Source: Lachnospiraceae bacterium (GTDB taxonomy: Bacteria; Bacillota; Clostridia; Lachnospirales; Lachnospiraceae). From it: a stretch of 64,000 nucleotides of DNA. A program made the position numbers and the translations under genes. The stretch covers positions 296,526 through 360,525 of the forward strand of contig JAETOL010000001.1 in NCBI GenBank assembly GCA_021771755.1, read 5' to 3'. This document shows positions 40,022 to 48,731 of this stretch, one piece after another. The notes under the pieces are model-generated. The model had not been told where the DNA came from. It searched no databases and saw only the letters and a program-made list of their open reading frames with translations. The first letter of the stretch is position 1; every line of letters begins with the position of its first letter.

Positions 40022-40124
40022 TATGCTCCCTCCTCATAAGTATAAGCAGCCGGAAAAAGCCGCTGAAACTACTGCTTTTTCCGGTATGCAGATATCATAA
40101 TATAATTTTATTTCCTTCGCAACC

Positions 40125-40577
40125 TTATCTTCCCTCTACAGCGTTGTCTGCGGCATCGCCCAGATCCTCCACCGCATTTCCTACACCATCGCCCAGATCT
40201 TTTACGCTGTTTCCAAGCTCACCGGAAATGGTATCATCATTTCTGTCCGGATTTTTATTTTCATCTGCGGTACCGTCTCCGCTGCCATCTGTATCATCTC
40301 CGGCGATCGTATTGTCATCTGCCGCATTGTTTTCAGAAGCTGTATTACCGGCTGCATTTTCATCTACGGTACCGTTGTCTTCTATAGCGTTTCCGGCATC
40401 CTTGTTGGTGTCTTCCGGTTTTCTGTTATCCTGCCCTGTGCTGTCAGAATTCCCTTTATTGTCTGTCATAGTTCCTGATTCATCTGCATTATTATCTGTG
40501 TTTTCTCCGCAGGCTGTAAACGCCCCCAGGGCAAGCACCAGCATCATACCTGTCATAATCCTTTTTAATTTTTTCAT
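40125..40577 (-). CDS. Low-complexity acidic lipoprotein of unknown function
   Basis: MKKLKRIMTGMMLVLALGAFTAC lipobox, then Asp/Asn/Glu/Gly-rich tract and NSVKDLGDGVGNAVEDLGDAADNAVEG. Confidence 0.75.
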   Translation of the reverse strand: MKKLKRIMTGMMLVLALGAFTACGENTDNNADESGTMTDNKGNSDSTGQDNRKPEDTNKDAGNAIEDNGTVDENAAGNTASENNAADDNTIAGDDTDGSGDGTADENKNPDRNDDTISGELGNSVKDLGDGVGNAVEDLGDAADNAVEGR

Positions 40578-40719
40578 ACTGATCCGTCTCCTTTTCTTGA
40601 ATTTTATATCTGATACAGATAATATGTGCAGTTTACAAAATAATATCAAAGGAAATTTTTACCATAAAATTTATAAGTCCTTCTTCTGCAAAAGCCGATT
40701 CAGGACTTAAAAAGAAATA

Positions 40720-41529
40720 TCAGATATGTAAATCTTTTTTGCAGAATATCAGAATCCCGATTATATAAATCCCAACTGCGCCGGCTCCAAGAATACCTGC
40801 GCCAATCATTGCACTGTTTTCGGCGGCTATTATTCCCTTTGCATCAAAAAGAGTAAAAAATGTAAAGTATTTTGCCGCTTCCGCTTTTTTACCGGTATTT
40901 GCAAGCATCTGAAGTACATACATAAATGCCGGAATACCTGCGCCAAAAGCAATGCTGTATTTTGTCTCTGAAAAAATACAGGAAGCAAGAAAACAGATGC
41001 TCCCGATAAATAAAAGCAGGCACAAAAGAGCGATATTTAATTTCAGCAGTTCTGATATTACAAGCGCATTTGGAAAACCTGTTTCAGCAATTACGATTTC
41101 CAGCCCGGTAGTATAAATAACAAGCAGCAGTATTCCGCTGATAAGAACAGCCGCCTGCGTCGCTGCAACAGTTCTGCGTTTTATCGGAGCCGCCAGCAAA
41201 GTGACCATGGAACCCTTGTCCGCATACCTGGCGATCAGAGCATTTCCGCGCAAAATGCAGAAGATCATAGGAAAAATCAATAATATAAATCCATAGAGGT
41301 ATGAGATCATAAATCCGATCAGACTTGTCGCTCCTGCAGTCATTCCAACGGATGCCATAAGTTCCGGCATAATTTTATAAAAGCTGTCCAGTGTTTTCAT
41401 CATCTCCGGATCATACATACTGATGATAACAGAAACATACAACGAAATGACAGCAGCAAATATGACCAGCATCTTCAGACTGCCTTTCATTTCCCGCTTA
41501 TACAGAGCCATATTAAGCATTTTGGTCAC
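40720..41529 (-). CDS. ABC transporter permease
   Basis: 269 aa, multiple TM segments, overlaps downstream end of ATPase gene. Confidence 0.82.
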   Translation of the reverse strand: MTKMLNMALYKREMKGSLKMLVIFAAVISLYVSVIISMYDPEMMKTLDSFYKIMPELMASVGMTAGATSLIGFMISYLYGFILLIFPMIFCILRGNALIARYADKGSMVTLLAAPIKRRTVAATQAAVLISGILLLVIYTTGLEIVIAETGFPNALVISELLKLNIALLCLLLFIGSICFLASCIFSETKYSIAFGAGIPAFMYVLQMLANTGKKAEAAKYFTFFTLFDAKGIIAAENSAMIGAGILGAGAVGIYIIGILIFCKKDLHI

Positions 41530-42331
41530 CTCCGTAATAGTTCATAAAAATTGTTTCAAGACTTTGTTTGGCAGATACGGTAACCGTACTTCCATCGCAT
41601 ATTCCATTAAAATCTCCGGCAAAGTCTCTCGCAAGTTCCGGGGAGTCCAAATGAACTGTATAGGTGCGCATATGACGTTCTCTCAATGTTTCAACCAGAT
41701 CAACTGCAGCCAGCTTTCCGTTGCGGATCATACCGATACGGTCACAGGTGCGCTCCACCTCCTCAAACATATGACTTGATAAAAGAATGGTTTTCCCTTT
41801 CTTTTTTTCTTCTGCAATCAATTCAACAAAACGGTTCTGCATCAGTGGATCAAGTCCGCTGGTAGGCTCATCCAGGATCAGTATCTCAGGGTTGTGCATA
41901 AAAGCCGCTGCAATACCAAGCTTCTGTTTCATTCCCTTACTCATTTTTTTGATCTTGCCTCTGGGATCTAATTCAAATCGTTCCAGCATTTCCTGTATCC
42001 GGTTGTCCTTTTTTATCTTTCGGTAATCCGATAGGAACTTCAGAAATTCGTTTCCTGTCATATCATCGAAGAAACTGATTTCTCCGGGAATATACCCTAA
42101 TCTGCTTTGAATCACATCACGATCCCTCCAGCAGTCCAGTCCCTGGATCTGGCAGCTTCCCTCCCTGGGTTTGATAAATCCCATCAAATGACGGATCGTT
42201 GTGGTTTTTCCAGCTCCGTTTGGACCCAGAAATCCAAAAACCTCTCCTTTTTCTACCTGAATAGATACATTAAATATTCCTTTACCCGAACCGTAATCTC
42301 TGGTCAGATTCTGTATATTTATTTCACTCAT
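41513..42331 (-). CDS. ABC transporter ATP-binding protein
   Basis: GFLGPNGAGKTTTIRHLMGF, KMSKGMKQKLGIAAAF, ILILDEPTSGLDPL; start reset to M14 of the ORF. Confidence 0.93.
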   Translation of the reverse strand: MSEINIQNLTRDYGSGKGIFNVSIQVEKGEVFGFLGPNGAGKTTTIRHLMGFIKPREGSCQIQGLDCWRDRDVIQSRLGYIPGEISFFDDMTGNEFLKFLSDYRKIKKDNRIQEMLERFELDPRGKIKKMSKGMKQKLGIAAAFMHNPEILILDEPTSGLDPLMQNRFVELIAEEKKKGKTILLSSHMFEEVERTCDRIGMIRNGKLAAVDLVETLRERHMRTYTVHLDSPELARDFAGDFNGICDGSTVTVSAKQSLETIFMNYYGGDQNA

Positions 42332-42389
42332 TGACCTTTTTCTCCTTATGAATCCCTGGATGTTGCCCATATTCAGAAGTAAAAAGAAA

Positions 42390-42447
42390 AAGGCAGATCA
42401 TCGTGCCTTGCGAGGTTTCCCAGGAAACACAGCACATGATCTGCCTT
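42390..42447 (-). terminator. Large terminator hairpin at 3' end of element copy B
   Basis: AAGGCAGATCAT...GTGC...GCAC..ATGATCTGCCTT then TTTTCTTTTT on minus strand. Confidence 0.75.
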
Positions 42448-42512
42448 CTTCTCATATGCATCGTCTGTGGGTAACAGGAAACAAAAGCCCGTTCCTCCCC
42501 ACAAACAGAAAT
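42430..42512 (-). repeat. Copy B of structured intergenic element (candidate ncRNA)
   Basis: Minus strand: AATTTCTGTTTGTGGGGAGGAACGGGCTTTTGTTTCCTGTTACCCACAGACGATGCATATGAGAAGAAGGCAGATCATGTGCTG. Confidence 0.8.
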
Positions 42513-42524
42513 TTTTATATGTCT

Positions 42525-43286
42525 TTATTTTGCTTCGATCACATCTGCCATATCGTATTTTCCAACAGGTTTCCCTGCAAGAAATTTGGCAGCCTCTACA
42601 GCGCCTTTGCCAAATACGGCCTTGGAATAAGCAGTATGCTTAAACTCGATCACCTCATCCGGGCCTGCAAAGATCACTTCATGATCTCCCACGATTGTTC
42701 CGCCTCTGACAGCAGAAATTCCAATCTCCTTGTCAGAACGCATTTCTCTTTTCTGGCTGCGGTCGAATACATATTTATATTCATTTCCCATTGCTTCATT
42801 GAGACTGTCTGCAAGAGCAAGAGCAGTACCGCTTGGCGCATCCAGCTTCAGACGATGATGACGCTCTACGATCTCCATATCAAATCCTGCCGCTGCGAGA
42901 ACTTTTGCAGCCTCCTGAATCAGCTTCAGAAGCGTGTTGATTCCCAGAGACATGTTTGCAGATTTCAGCACTGCTGTTTTTTTCGCAGTTTCCTCAACCT
43001 TTGCAAGCTGTTCTTCGCTGAGACCTGTTGTACAGAGAACAACCGGAAGCTTCCTTTCTGCACAGTAGTCTAAAAGCGCATCTACCGCTTTGGCAGAAGA
43101 AAAATCAATCACCACATCAATTTCCTCCTGACACGCAGAAAGCTCTGTATATACAGGATAAGAAGTATTTCCTCTGTCTGCAATATCCACTCCTGCTACG
43201 ATCTGAGCATCAGGGTCTTTCTCTACAAGTTCAGAGATCACCTGGCCCATATGTCCACAGCATCCGTGCATCATAATCTTTATCAT
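42525..43286 (-). CDS. dapB: 4-hydroxy-tetrahydrodipicolinate reductase
   Basis: MIKIMMHGCCGHMGQVISELV, EIVERHHRLKLDAPSGTALALAD; SD aggagg. Confidence 0.95.
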   Translation of the reverse strand: MIKIMMHGCCGHMGQVISELVEKDPDAQIVAGVDIADRGNTSYPVYTELSACQEEIDVVIDFSSAKAVDALLDYCAERKLPVVLCTTGLSEEQLAKVEETAKKTAVLKSANMSLGINTLLKLIQEAAKVLAAAGFDMEIVERHHRLKLDAPSGTALALADSLNEAMGNEYKYVFDRSQKREMRSDKEIGISAVRGGTIVGDHEVIFAGPDEVIEFKHTAYSKAVFGKGAVEAAKFLAGKPVGKYDMADVIEAK

Positions 43287-43288
43287 AA

Positions 43289-43355
43289 TTTCCTCCTCAT
43301 TGTGCAGTTTTTTGCACATCCAGGTACACTCTTGAGTGTTTCCTCCTCATTGTGC
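43289..43355 (-). repeat. Two direct repeats in dapA-dapB intergenic (GCACAATGAGGAGGAAA)
   Basis: Copies at 43289-43305 and 43339-43355, period 50 bp. Confidence 0.85.
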
Positions 43356-43360
43356 GGGGT

Positions 43361-44254
43361 TTATGCAAGCTTCAGACCGTAATCCAGCATTGCTTTTTTC
43401 AGGATTTCTTTATTGCTCTCTTCCATTTCACAAAGAGGCATACGAAGTGGTCCTACTTCCATTCCCATCATGTTCATAGCTGTTTTTACCGGAATCGGAT
43501 TCACTTCACAGAACAGAGCATTTACCAGAGGGATGGCTTCGATCTGAAGTTTTGCAGCTTCTTTGATGTCGCCCTCCAGGAATTTCATTACCATATCATG
43601 AGTCTGCTTAGGAGCAACATTGGAAAGCACAGAGATTACTCCAAGTCCGCCAAGAGACAGTACAGGAAGAACCTGATCATCATTTCCTGAATAAAGCTCC
43701 AGCTTCTCTCCTGCAAGAGATACCGTCTTGGCGATCTGAGAAAGATCACCGCTGGCAGCCTTGATTCCAACAATGTTCTTAACATTTTTTACAAGTGCGG
43801 CCACTGTTGCCGGCTGAAGGTTACAGCCTGTACGGCTTGGTACGTTATACATGATGATCGGAGTTTCCGGAACAGCTTCTGCGATTGCTGTATAATGTGC
43901 GATCAAACCTTTCTGGGTAGCCTTATTATAATAAGGAGTGACGATCAAAAGCGCATCCGCTCCATAGGAAGCAGCTTCTTTTGACAGCATGATCGCTGTT
44001 TCTGTACAATTAGAACCTGTACCTGCAATTACAGGAACACGCTTTGCCACCTTATCAATTGTAAACTTAATGGTTTTCAAATGTTCTCCATGAGTCATGG
44101 TAGATGACTCTCCTGTTGTTCCACAGATAATAATGGCATCTGTACTGTTAGCGATCTGATACTCCAGGATTTCCTCCAGTTTCTCATAATTTACACTTCC
44201 ATCTTCATGCATAGGTGTAATGATCGCAACACCTGCTCCCTTAAAAATTGCCAT
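43361..44254 (-). CDS. dapA: 4-hydroxy-tetrahydrodipicolinate synthase
   Basis: MAIFKGAGVAIITPMHEDGSVNYEKL, CGTTGESSTM, IIMYNVPSRTGCNL. Confidence 0.95.
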   Translation of the reverse strand: MAIFKGAGVAIITPMHEDGSVNYEKLEEILEYQIANSTDAIIICGTTGESSTMTHGEHLKTIKFTIDKVAKRVPVIAGTGSNCTETAIMLSKEAASYGADALLIVTPYYNKATQKGLIAHYTAIAEAVPETPIIMYNVPSRTGCNLQPATVAALVKNVKNIVGIKAASGDLSQIAKTVSLAGEKLELYSGNDDQVLPVLSLGGLGVISVLSNVAPKQTHDMVMKFLEGDIKEAAKLQIEAIPLVNALFCEVNPIPVKTAMNMMGMEVGPLRMPLCEMEESNKEILKKAMLDYGLKLA

Positions 44255-44310
44255 ATCAGTTCCTCCTTTATCCTTCTGTACTATATTATGCATCTAACAG
44301 CTCTATCGTT

Positions 44311-44835
44311 TTATTCCTCCGGCTGTATTTCAGAATCACTTTTTTCAACTGCATCTTCCGTAAGTCTTATTACGGTATCCACATATGGTCTCAGTCCTTC
44401 CGGCAGATTCGTACCGGTCATAACAATCTGCATATTACGATCCCTCTGCTTAAGGATTTCTGCCACCGTGTCTACAGAAACGATTCCCTGTTCTATTACT
44501 CCAAGAATCTCATCTAAAAGCAGAAAATCGCATTCCTGTGTCACAATTACTTTTCTTGCAAAATTTAATCCGTTCAGAATATTAGACCGCTCTTCTTCCT
44601 TCTCTTCATCTGTAAGATCATCATAACAGCAGTCTTGTTTTTCAAAACGGAAAATCTTGATATCCAGATCATCCAATTGTTCCAGAAAATCTACAGAACG
44701 GCGTTCCCGCCCTTTCAGAAACTGGATAATAATAACGCTTCTTCCTTCAGCAGCCGCGCGAAGGCTCTGACCAAGTCCTAATGTAGTCTTTCCCTTTGCA
44801 CTTCCGCAGTATGCTTCTACTAATTCTTTTTCCAT
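44311..44835 (-). CDS. Cob(I)alamin adenosyltransferase family (CobA/CobO/BtuR-type)
   Basis: VEAYCGSAKGKTTLGLGQSLRAA P-loop, VMTGTNLPEGLRPYVDTVI. Confidence 0.87.
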   Translation of the reverse strand: MEKELVEAYCGSAKGKTTLGLGQSLRAAAEGRSVIIIQFLKGRERRSVDFLEQLDDLDIKIFRFEKQDCCYDDLTDEEKEEERSNILNGLNFARKVIVTQECDFLLLDEILGVIEQGIVSVDTVAEILKQRDRNMQIVMTGTNLPEGLRPYVDTVIRLTEDAVEKSDSEIQPEE

Positions 44836-44951
44836 GACAATTCCTCTTAATATTGATGAAACTGCATCTTTTTTTAATGTCCTTATCTTACCGCAATTTT
44901 TCTGAAATTGCAAGCATTACTCTGGCAGAGCCATCTATATATTGGGGCTGG

Positions 44952-45013
44952 CGGTACTGTTCACACGGTACTATCCCACGAGGTGGGTTCGTTGCTGTGA
45001 GCGGAGTAAACCG
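44952..45013 (+). other. Long nested hairpin in noncoding DNA
   Basis: CGGT-CTGTTCACA ... CCCAC gag GTGGG ... TGTGAGCGG-ACCG; G-U pairs retained only if + strand is transcribed. Confidence 0.65.
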
Positions 45014-45075
45014 TAGCGAGCTGGTTATATGCAGGCATCATGCTTCTGTCTGTATAAGCTGTCGCATCTCCTGTT

Positions 45076-45702
45076 TTATTCCAGATATTCCAGCTTACTT
45101 ACAGAGACTTCGTATGCTGTGCGGCGTTCTGTCTGATTTTCACCCAGTTTTTTTACATATTCCCGGCTTTGTATCCTCCCCCAGATCAGAACATGTCCCC
45201 CGACTGTAAAAGCGGACGCATAGCGTGCGTTTCTTCCCCAGCAGATACAGGGTATGTAATCCGATTTTCCATAGGGACGGTTTACTGCCAGAAGCACATC
45301 TGCGATTTCTCTCCCCAGAGGTGTTTTTCGGTAAACCGGAGGCTTACAGATATATCCGTCCATAAAAATCTGATTTGTTGGAAGAGCATCTTCTTCCGAT
45401 CCTATAAACCTCACTTCTCTGGCAAAAACGGAAAGCACCAGGCGATTATGCTTTTCTTCATGGCGGTTATAGGAGCGAAACTGTCCGCTGATCTCTATAT
45501 ATTCACCCACATAATCCTGCGTTACATCCACCAGACGCTCTGAGACCATTACCGGAATCCGGTCCTCAGAATCACTTAGTCGCTTTACGATCAGATCCAT
45601 CACATAAAATCCCTCTCCAAATACCTGATGACTGAATGTAAAGCCGGTAGCAATCTTCCCCATGATCGATACCTGATTGTTTTCAATGATTTTGTCTGCC
45701 AT
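45076..45702 (-). CDS. Single-stranded DNA-binding protein, apparently two OB-folds
   Basis: 208 aa; ssb-like NQVSIMGKIATGF...LVLSVFAREVRFI and second copy NQIFMDGYICKPPVYRKTPLGREIADVLLAVNRPYGKSDYIPCICWG. Confidence 0.82.
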   Translation of the reverse strand: MADKIIENNQVSIMGKIATGFTFSHQVFGEGFYVMDLIVKRLSDSEDRIPVMVSERLVDVTQDYVGEYIEISGQFRSYNRHEEKHNRLVLSVFAREVRFIGSEEDALPTNQIFMDGYICKPPVYRKTPLGREIADVLLAVNRPYGKSDYIPCICWGRNARYASAFTVGGHVLIWGRIQSREYVKKLGENQTERRTAYEVSVSKLEYLE

Positions 45703-45892
45703 AATACAGTTCTCCTTCCTCTTTGGGTATTTTGTCTATATTAGCCTATGTACCTGTCCGGAAGTTTAGAACCTAAATCTCAAAAATTTTTTTGGAACAC
45801 CTTGTATTCTTTGAAAAATGTGGTAAACTGGAATGTCGTACCGTGAATAAAACACATTAATATAGAAGAAAAAAGAAAGGATTTCGATTTTT

Positions 45893-47725
45893 ATGAAGAC
45901 CAAACGCGAAGATGTACGCAACGTTGCCATTATCGCCCATGTTGACCATGGAAAAACCACTCTGGTAGATCAGCTTCTGAAACAGAGCGGTGTTTTCCGT
46001 GAAAACCAGGAGGTACAGGAGCGTGTTATGGACTCTAACGATATCGAGCGTGAGCGTGGTATCACAATTTTGTCCAAAAACACAGCTGTCCATTACAAAG
46101 GCGTAAAGATCAATATCATTGACACTCCGGGACATGCTGATTTCGGAGGAGAAGTGGAACGTGTACTGAAAATGGTAGACGGTGTAATTCTTCTTGTCGA
46201 TGCCTTCGAGGGTGCTATGCCGCAGACAAAATTCGTTTTGAAAAAAGCTCTGGAACTGGATCTCCATGTGATTGTATGCATCAATAAGATTGACCGTCCG
46301 GAAGCCCGTCCTGATGAAGTCATTGACGAGGTTCTGGAACTTCTCATGGATCTGGAGGCTTCTGACGAGCAGCTTGACTGTCCGTTCCTGTATGCTTCTG
46401 CCAAAGCAGGCCATGCTGTCCTGGATCTCTCCGATACACCGGAAAACATGGAGCCTCTTTTTGAAACTATTCTGAAATATATTCCGGCTCCGGAAGGCGA
46501 TCCTGATGCAGATACACAGGTTCTCATCAGTACCATTGACTATAATGAATATGTAGGTCGTATCGGCGTAGGTAAAGTAGAAAATGGTAAAATCACAGTA
46601 AATCAGGAACTGACACTTCTGAATCATCATGACCTTGATAAACGCCAGAAAGTAAAGATCAGCAAGCTTTATGAATTTGACGGCTTAAATAAAGTTGAAG
46701 TAAAGGAAGCTTCCATCGGTTCTATCGTAGCTGTTTCCGGTATCGCAGATATCCATATCGGAGATACCCTCTGCGGCGGAGATAATCCGGAATCCATCCC
46801 GTTCCAGAAAATCTCCGAGCCTACAATTTCCATGAACTTCCTTGTAAATGACAGTCCTCTGGCTGGTCAGGAAGGTAAATACATTACCTCCCGCCACCTT
46901 CGCGACCGTCTTTATAAAGAGCTGAACACTGACGTCAGCCTTCGTGTGGAGGATACGGAAAGTACTGAGTGCTTTAAGGTTTCCGGCCGTGGAGAGCTTC
47001 ATCTTTCTGTCCTTATTGAAAACATGCGCCGTGAAGGCTACGAATTTGCAGTCAGCAAACCAGAGGTTCTCTATCATGTAGACGAACGCGGCAAAAAGCT
47101 GGAGCCTATGGAACTGGCCTATGTAGATGTTCCGGAGGAATTTTCCGGTACAGTGATCCAGAAGCTCAGCGAAAGAAAAGGCGAGCTTCAGGGAATGAGT
47201 ACCGCAAGCGACGGTTCTGTCCGTCTGGAATTCCACATTCCTTCCCGTGGACTGATCGGCTTCCGAAGCGACTTCATGACATCCACCAAGGGAACCGGTA
47301 TCCTGAACACGATTTTTGACGGCTACGCTCCATACAAGGGAGATTTCCAGTACCGTAAACAGGGATCCCTGATCGCTTTTGAAGCAGGCGAAGCTGTTAC
47401 CTACGGACTTTTCTCCGCTCAGGAACGCGGTGTTCTCTTTATCGGACCAGGCGCGAAGGTTTACAGCGGTATGGTCATCGGTCAGAACGGAAAAGCAGAA
47501 GATATCGAACTGAACGTCTGCAAAACCAAACATCTGACTAATACACGTTCCTCTTCCGCTGACGAGGCTCTGAAACTGACACCTCCTAAGGTATTAAGCC
47601 TTGAGCAGGCTATTGAGTTTATCGACAATGACGAGCTTCTGGAAATAACACCCAGCAGTCTTCGAATCCGTAAGAGAATTCTTGACCCAAGAGAAAGAAA
47701 ACGTGCAGGATTTAAGAAAAACTAA
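45893..47725 (+). CDS. typA: Translational GTPase TypA/BipA
   Basis: 610 aa; NVAIIAHVDHGKTTLVDQLLKQSGVFR, RGITILSKNTAV, DTPGHADFGGEVERV. Confidence 0.97.
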   Translation: MKTKREDVRNVAIIAHVDHGKTTLVDQLLKQSGVFRENQEVQERVMDSNDIERERGITILSKNTAVHYKGVKINIIDTPGHADFGGEVERVLKMVDGVILLVDAFEGAMPQTKFVLKKALELDLHVIVCINKIDRPEARPDEVIDEVLELLMDLEASDEQLDCPFLYASAKAGHAVLDLSDTPENMEPLFETILKYIPAPEGDPDADTQVLISTIDYNEYVGRIGVGKVENGKITVNQELTLLNHHDLDKRQKVKISKLYEFDGLNKVEVKEASIGSIVAVSGIADIHIGDTLCGGDNPESIPFQKISEPTISMNFLVNDSPLAGQEGKYITSRHLRDRLYKELNTDVSLRVEDTESTECFKVSGRGELHLSVLIENMRREGYEFAVSKPEVLYHVDERGKKLEPMELAYVDVPEEFSGTVIQKLSERKGELQGMSTASDGSVRLEFHIPSRGLIGFRSDFMTSTKGTGILNTIFDGYAPYKGDFQYRKQGSLIAFEAGEAVTYGLFSAQERGVLFIGPGAKVYSGMVIGQNGKAEDIELNVCKTKHLTNTRSSSADEALKLTPPKVLSLEQAIEFIDNDELLEITPSSLRIRKRILDPRERKRAGFKKN

Positions 47726-47820
47726 AAACACCTGAAGCACGATCATAAATATTGTTTCTGAAATACATCATCCCCCTGTATGACTCATATGAATCATGCA
47801 GGGGGATTAAAAACGGAAAG

Positions 47821-48126
47821 TTAATTTACTTTATACACCGAATGAAAAACAACTTCCTTCCCTTTACTTTTTGCAAATGCAATTTCTTTAGAAACCTGAT
47901 TTCCAATATATCCTTGAATATCCACAACATAAATCGCATCGGAGAGTTCGATCTTTCTATAATGCGCATTTTCAAGGGCAACCTGTTCCATAGGTGTAAT
48001 ATCCAAATTATCTATATTGTACACACATTGTAAAACGTTCATATCATGCTTTGTTTCTAACAGAAATGCGATCCTCTGCATTTCTGTTTCAAATTTCATA
48101 CTTCCACAGATTGTAACTGTTCTCAT
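47821..48126 (-). CDS. Small Rossmann-like protein (nucleoside 2-deoxyribosyltransferase/DUF4406-like)
   Basis: MRTVTICGSMKF...AIYVVDIQGYIGNQVSKEIAFAKSKGKEVVF. Confidence 0.6.
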   Translation of the reverse strand: MRTVTICGSMKFETEMQRIAFLLETKHDMNVLQCVYNIDNLDITPMEQVALENAHYRKIELSDAIYVVDIQGYIGNQVSKEIAFAKSKGKEVVFHSVYKVN

Positions 48127-48266
48127 CGTACACCTCGCTCAATCAGGCTTTAACAGGGTCAGGCAACTTCAGTAATTCACTTTGACTATCTGGATACCGT
48201 TTTTCTATCTTTTGGAAACTTTTAAAATGACGATCGTAGCCAGTATCTAATATTTTTGCATTTTTC

Positions 48267-48731
48267 TTAAATAACTCTACTTTCCAGGTAACACTCCAGT
48301 AAATAAGCTGGATTCTCGTAATACATACTGCTGTTATAATCATCAATCTTAGTACTTAAAAAGGAATTGTATACCTTAAACAATGCTTCAATAATTCCGA
48401 TTTTTTCATGCTCAGCTACAGCTTTTATCAATCTTTTATACACTTTTCCAATATCCCAATGTGATGGAATTGCATAATTACACTCATTTACATTATCAAA
48501 TTCACCGTTTTTAATACCTGCTTCCCGTATAAAATCATCACTGACACGTTCTATATTATCACTATGGTATATGTCTGCTAAATCGTAAATTTTTTCAATT
48601 TTTTCTGCCCCTAACATATTTACGACATCTGCCCGCGTATTTCGAGTTTTTCTGGCAATATAATCAATCAGGCTACAGGTAAAAAATAAATCGTTATCTT
48701 TTGCCGCTTCTCTTCCATTATTTTCCGTCAT
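48267..48731 (-). CDS. DUF3791-like protein with C-terminal extension (antitoxin-like partner)
   Basis: KDNDLFFTCSLIDYIARKTRNTRADVVNMLGAEKIEKIYDLADIYHSDNIERVSDDFI; stop at 48267 followed by a readable tail in the +1 frame. Confidence 0.7.
   Translation of the reverse strand: MTENNGREAAKDNDLFFTCSLIDYIARKTRNTRADVVNMLGAEKIEKIYDLADIYHSDNIERVSDDFIREAGIKNGEFDNVNECNYAIPSHWDIGKVYKRLIKAVAEHEKIGIIEALFKVYNSFLSTKIDDYNSSMYYENPAYLLECYLESRVI

Noticed and set aside
46685-47533. 282-aa minus ORF inside typA, plus 45857-46630
   Set aside because: Antisense to typA; no coding signature.
47767-47808. ATCCCCCTGTATGA...TCATGCAGGGGGAT hairpin after typA
   Set aside because: Strong stem but no U-tract on either strand, so not called as an intrinsic terminator.
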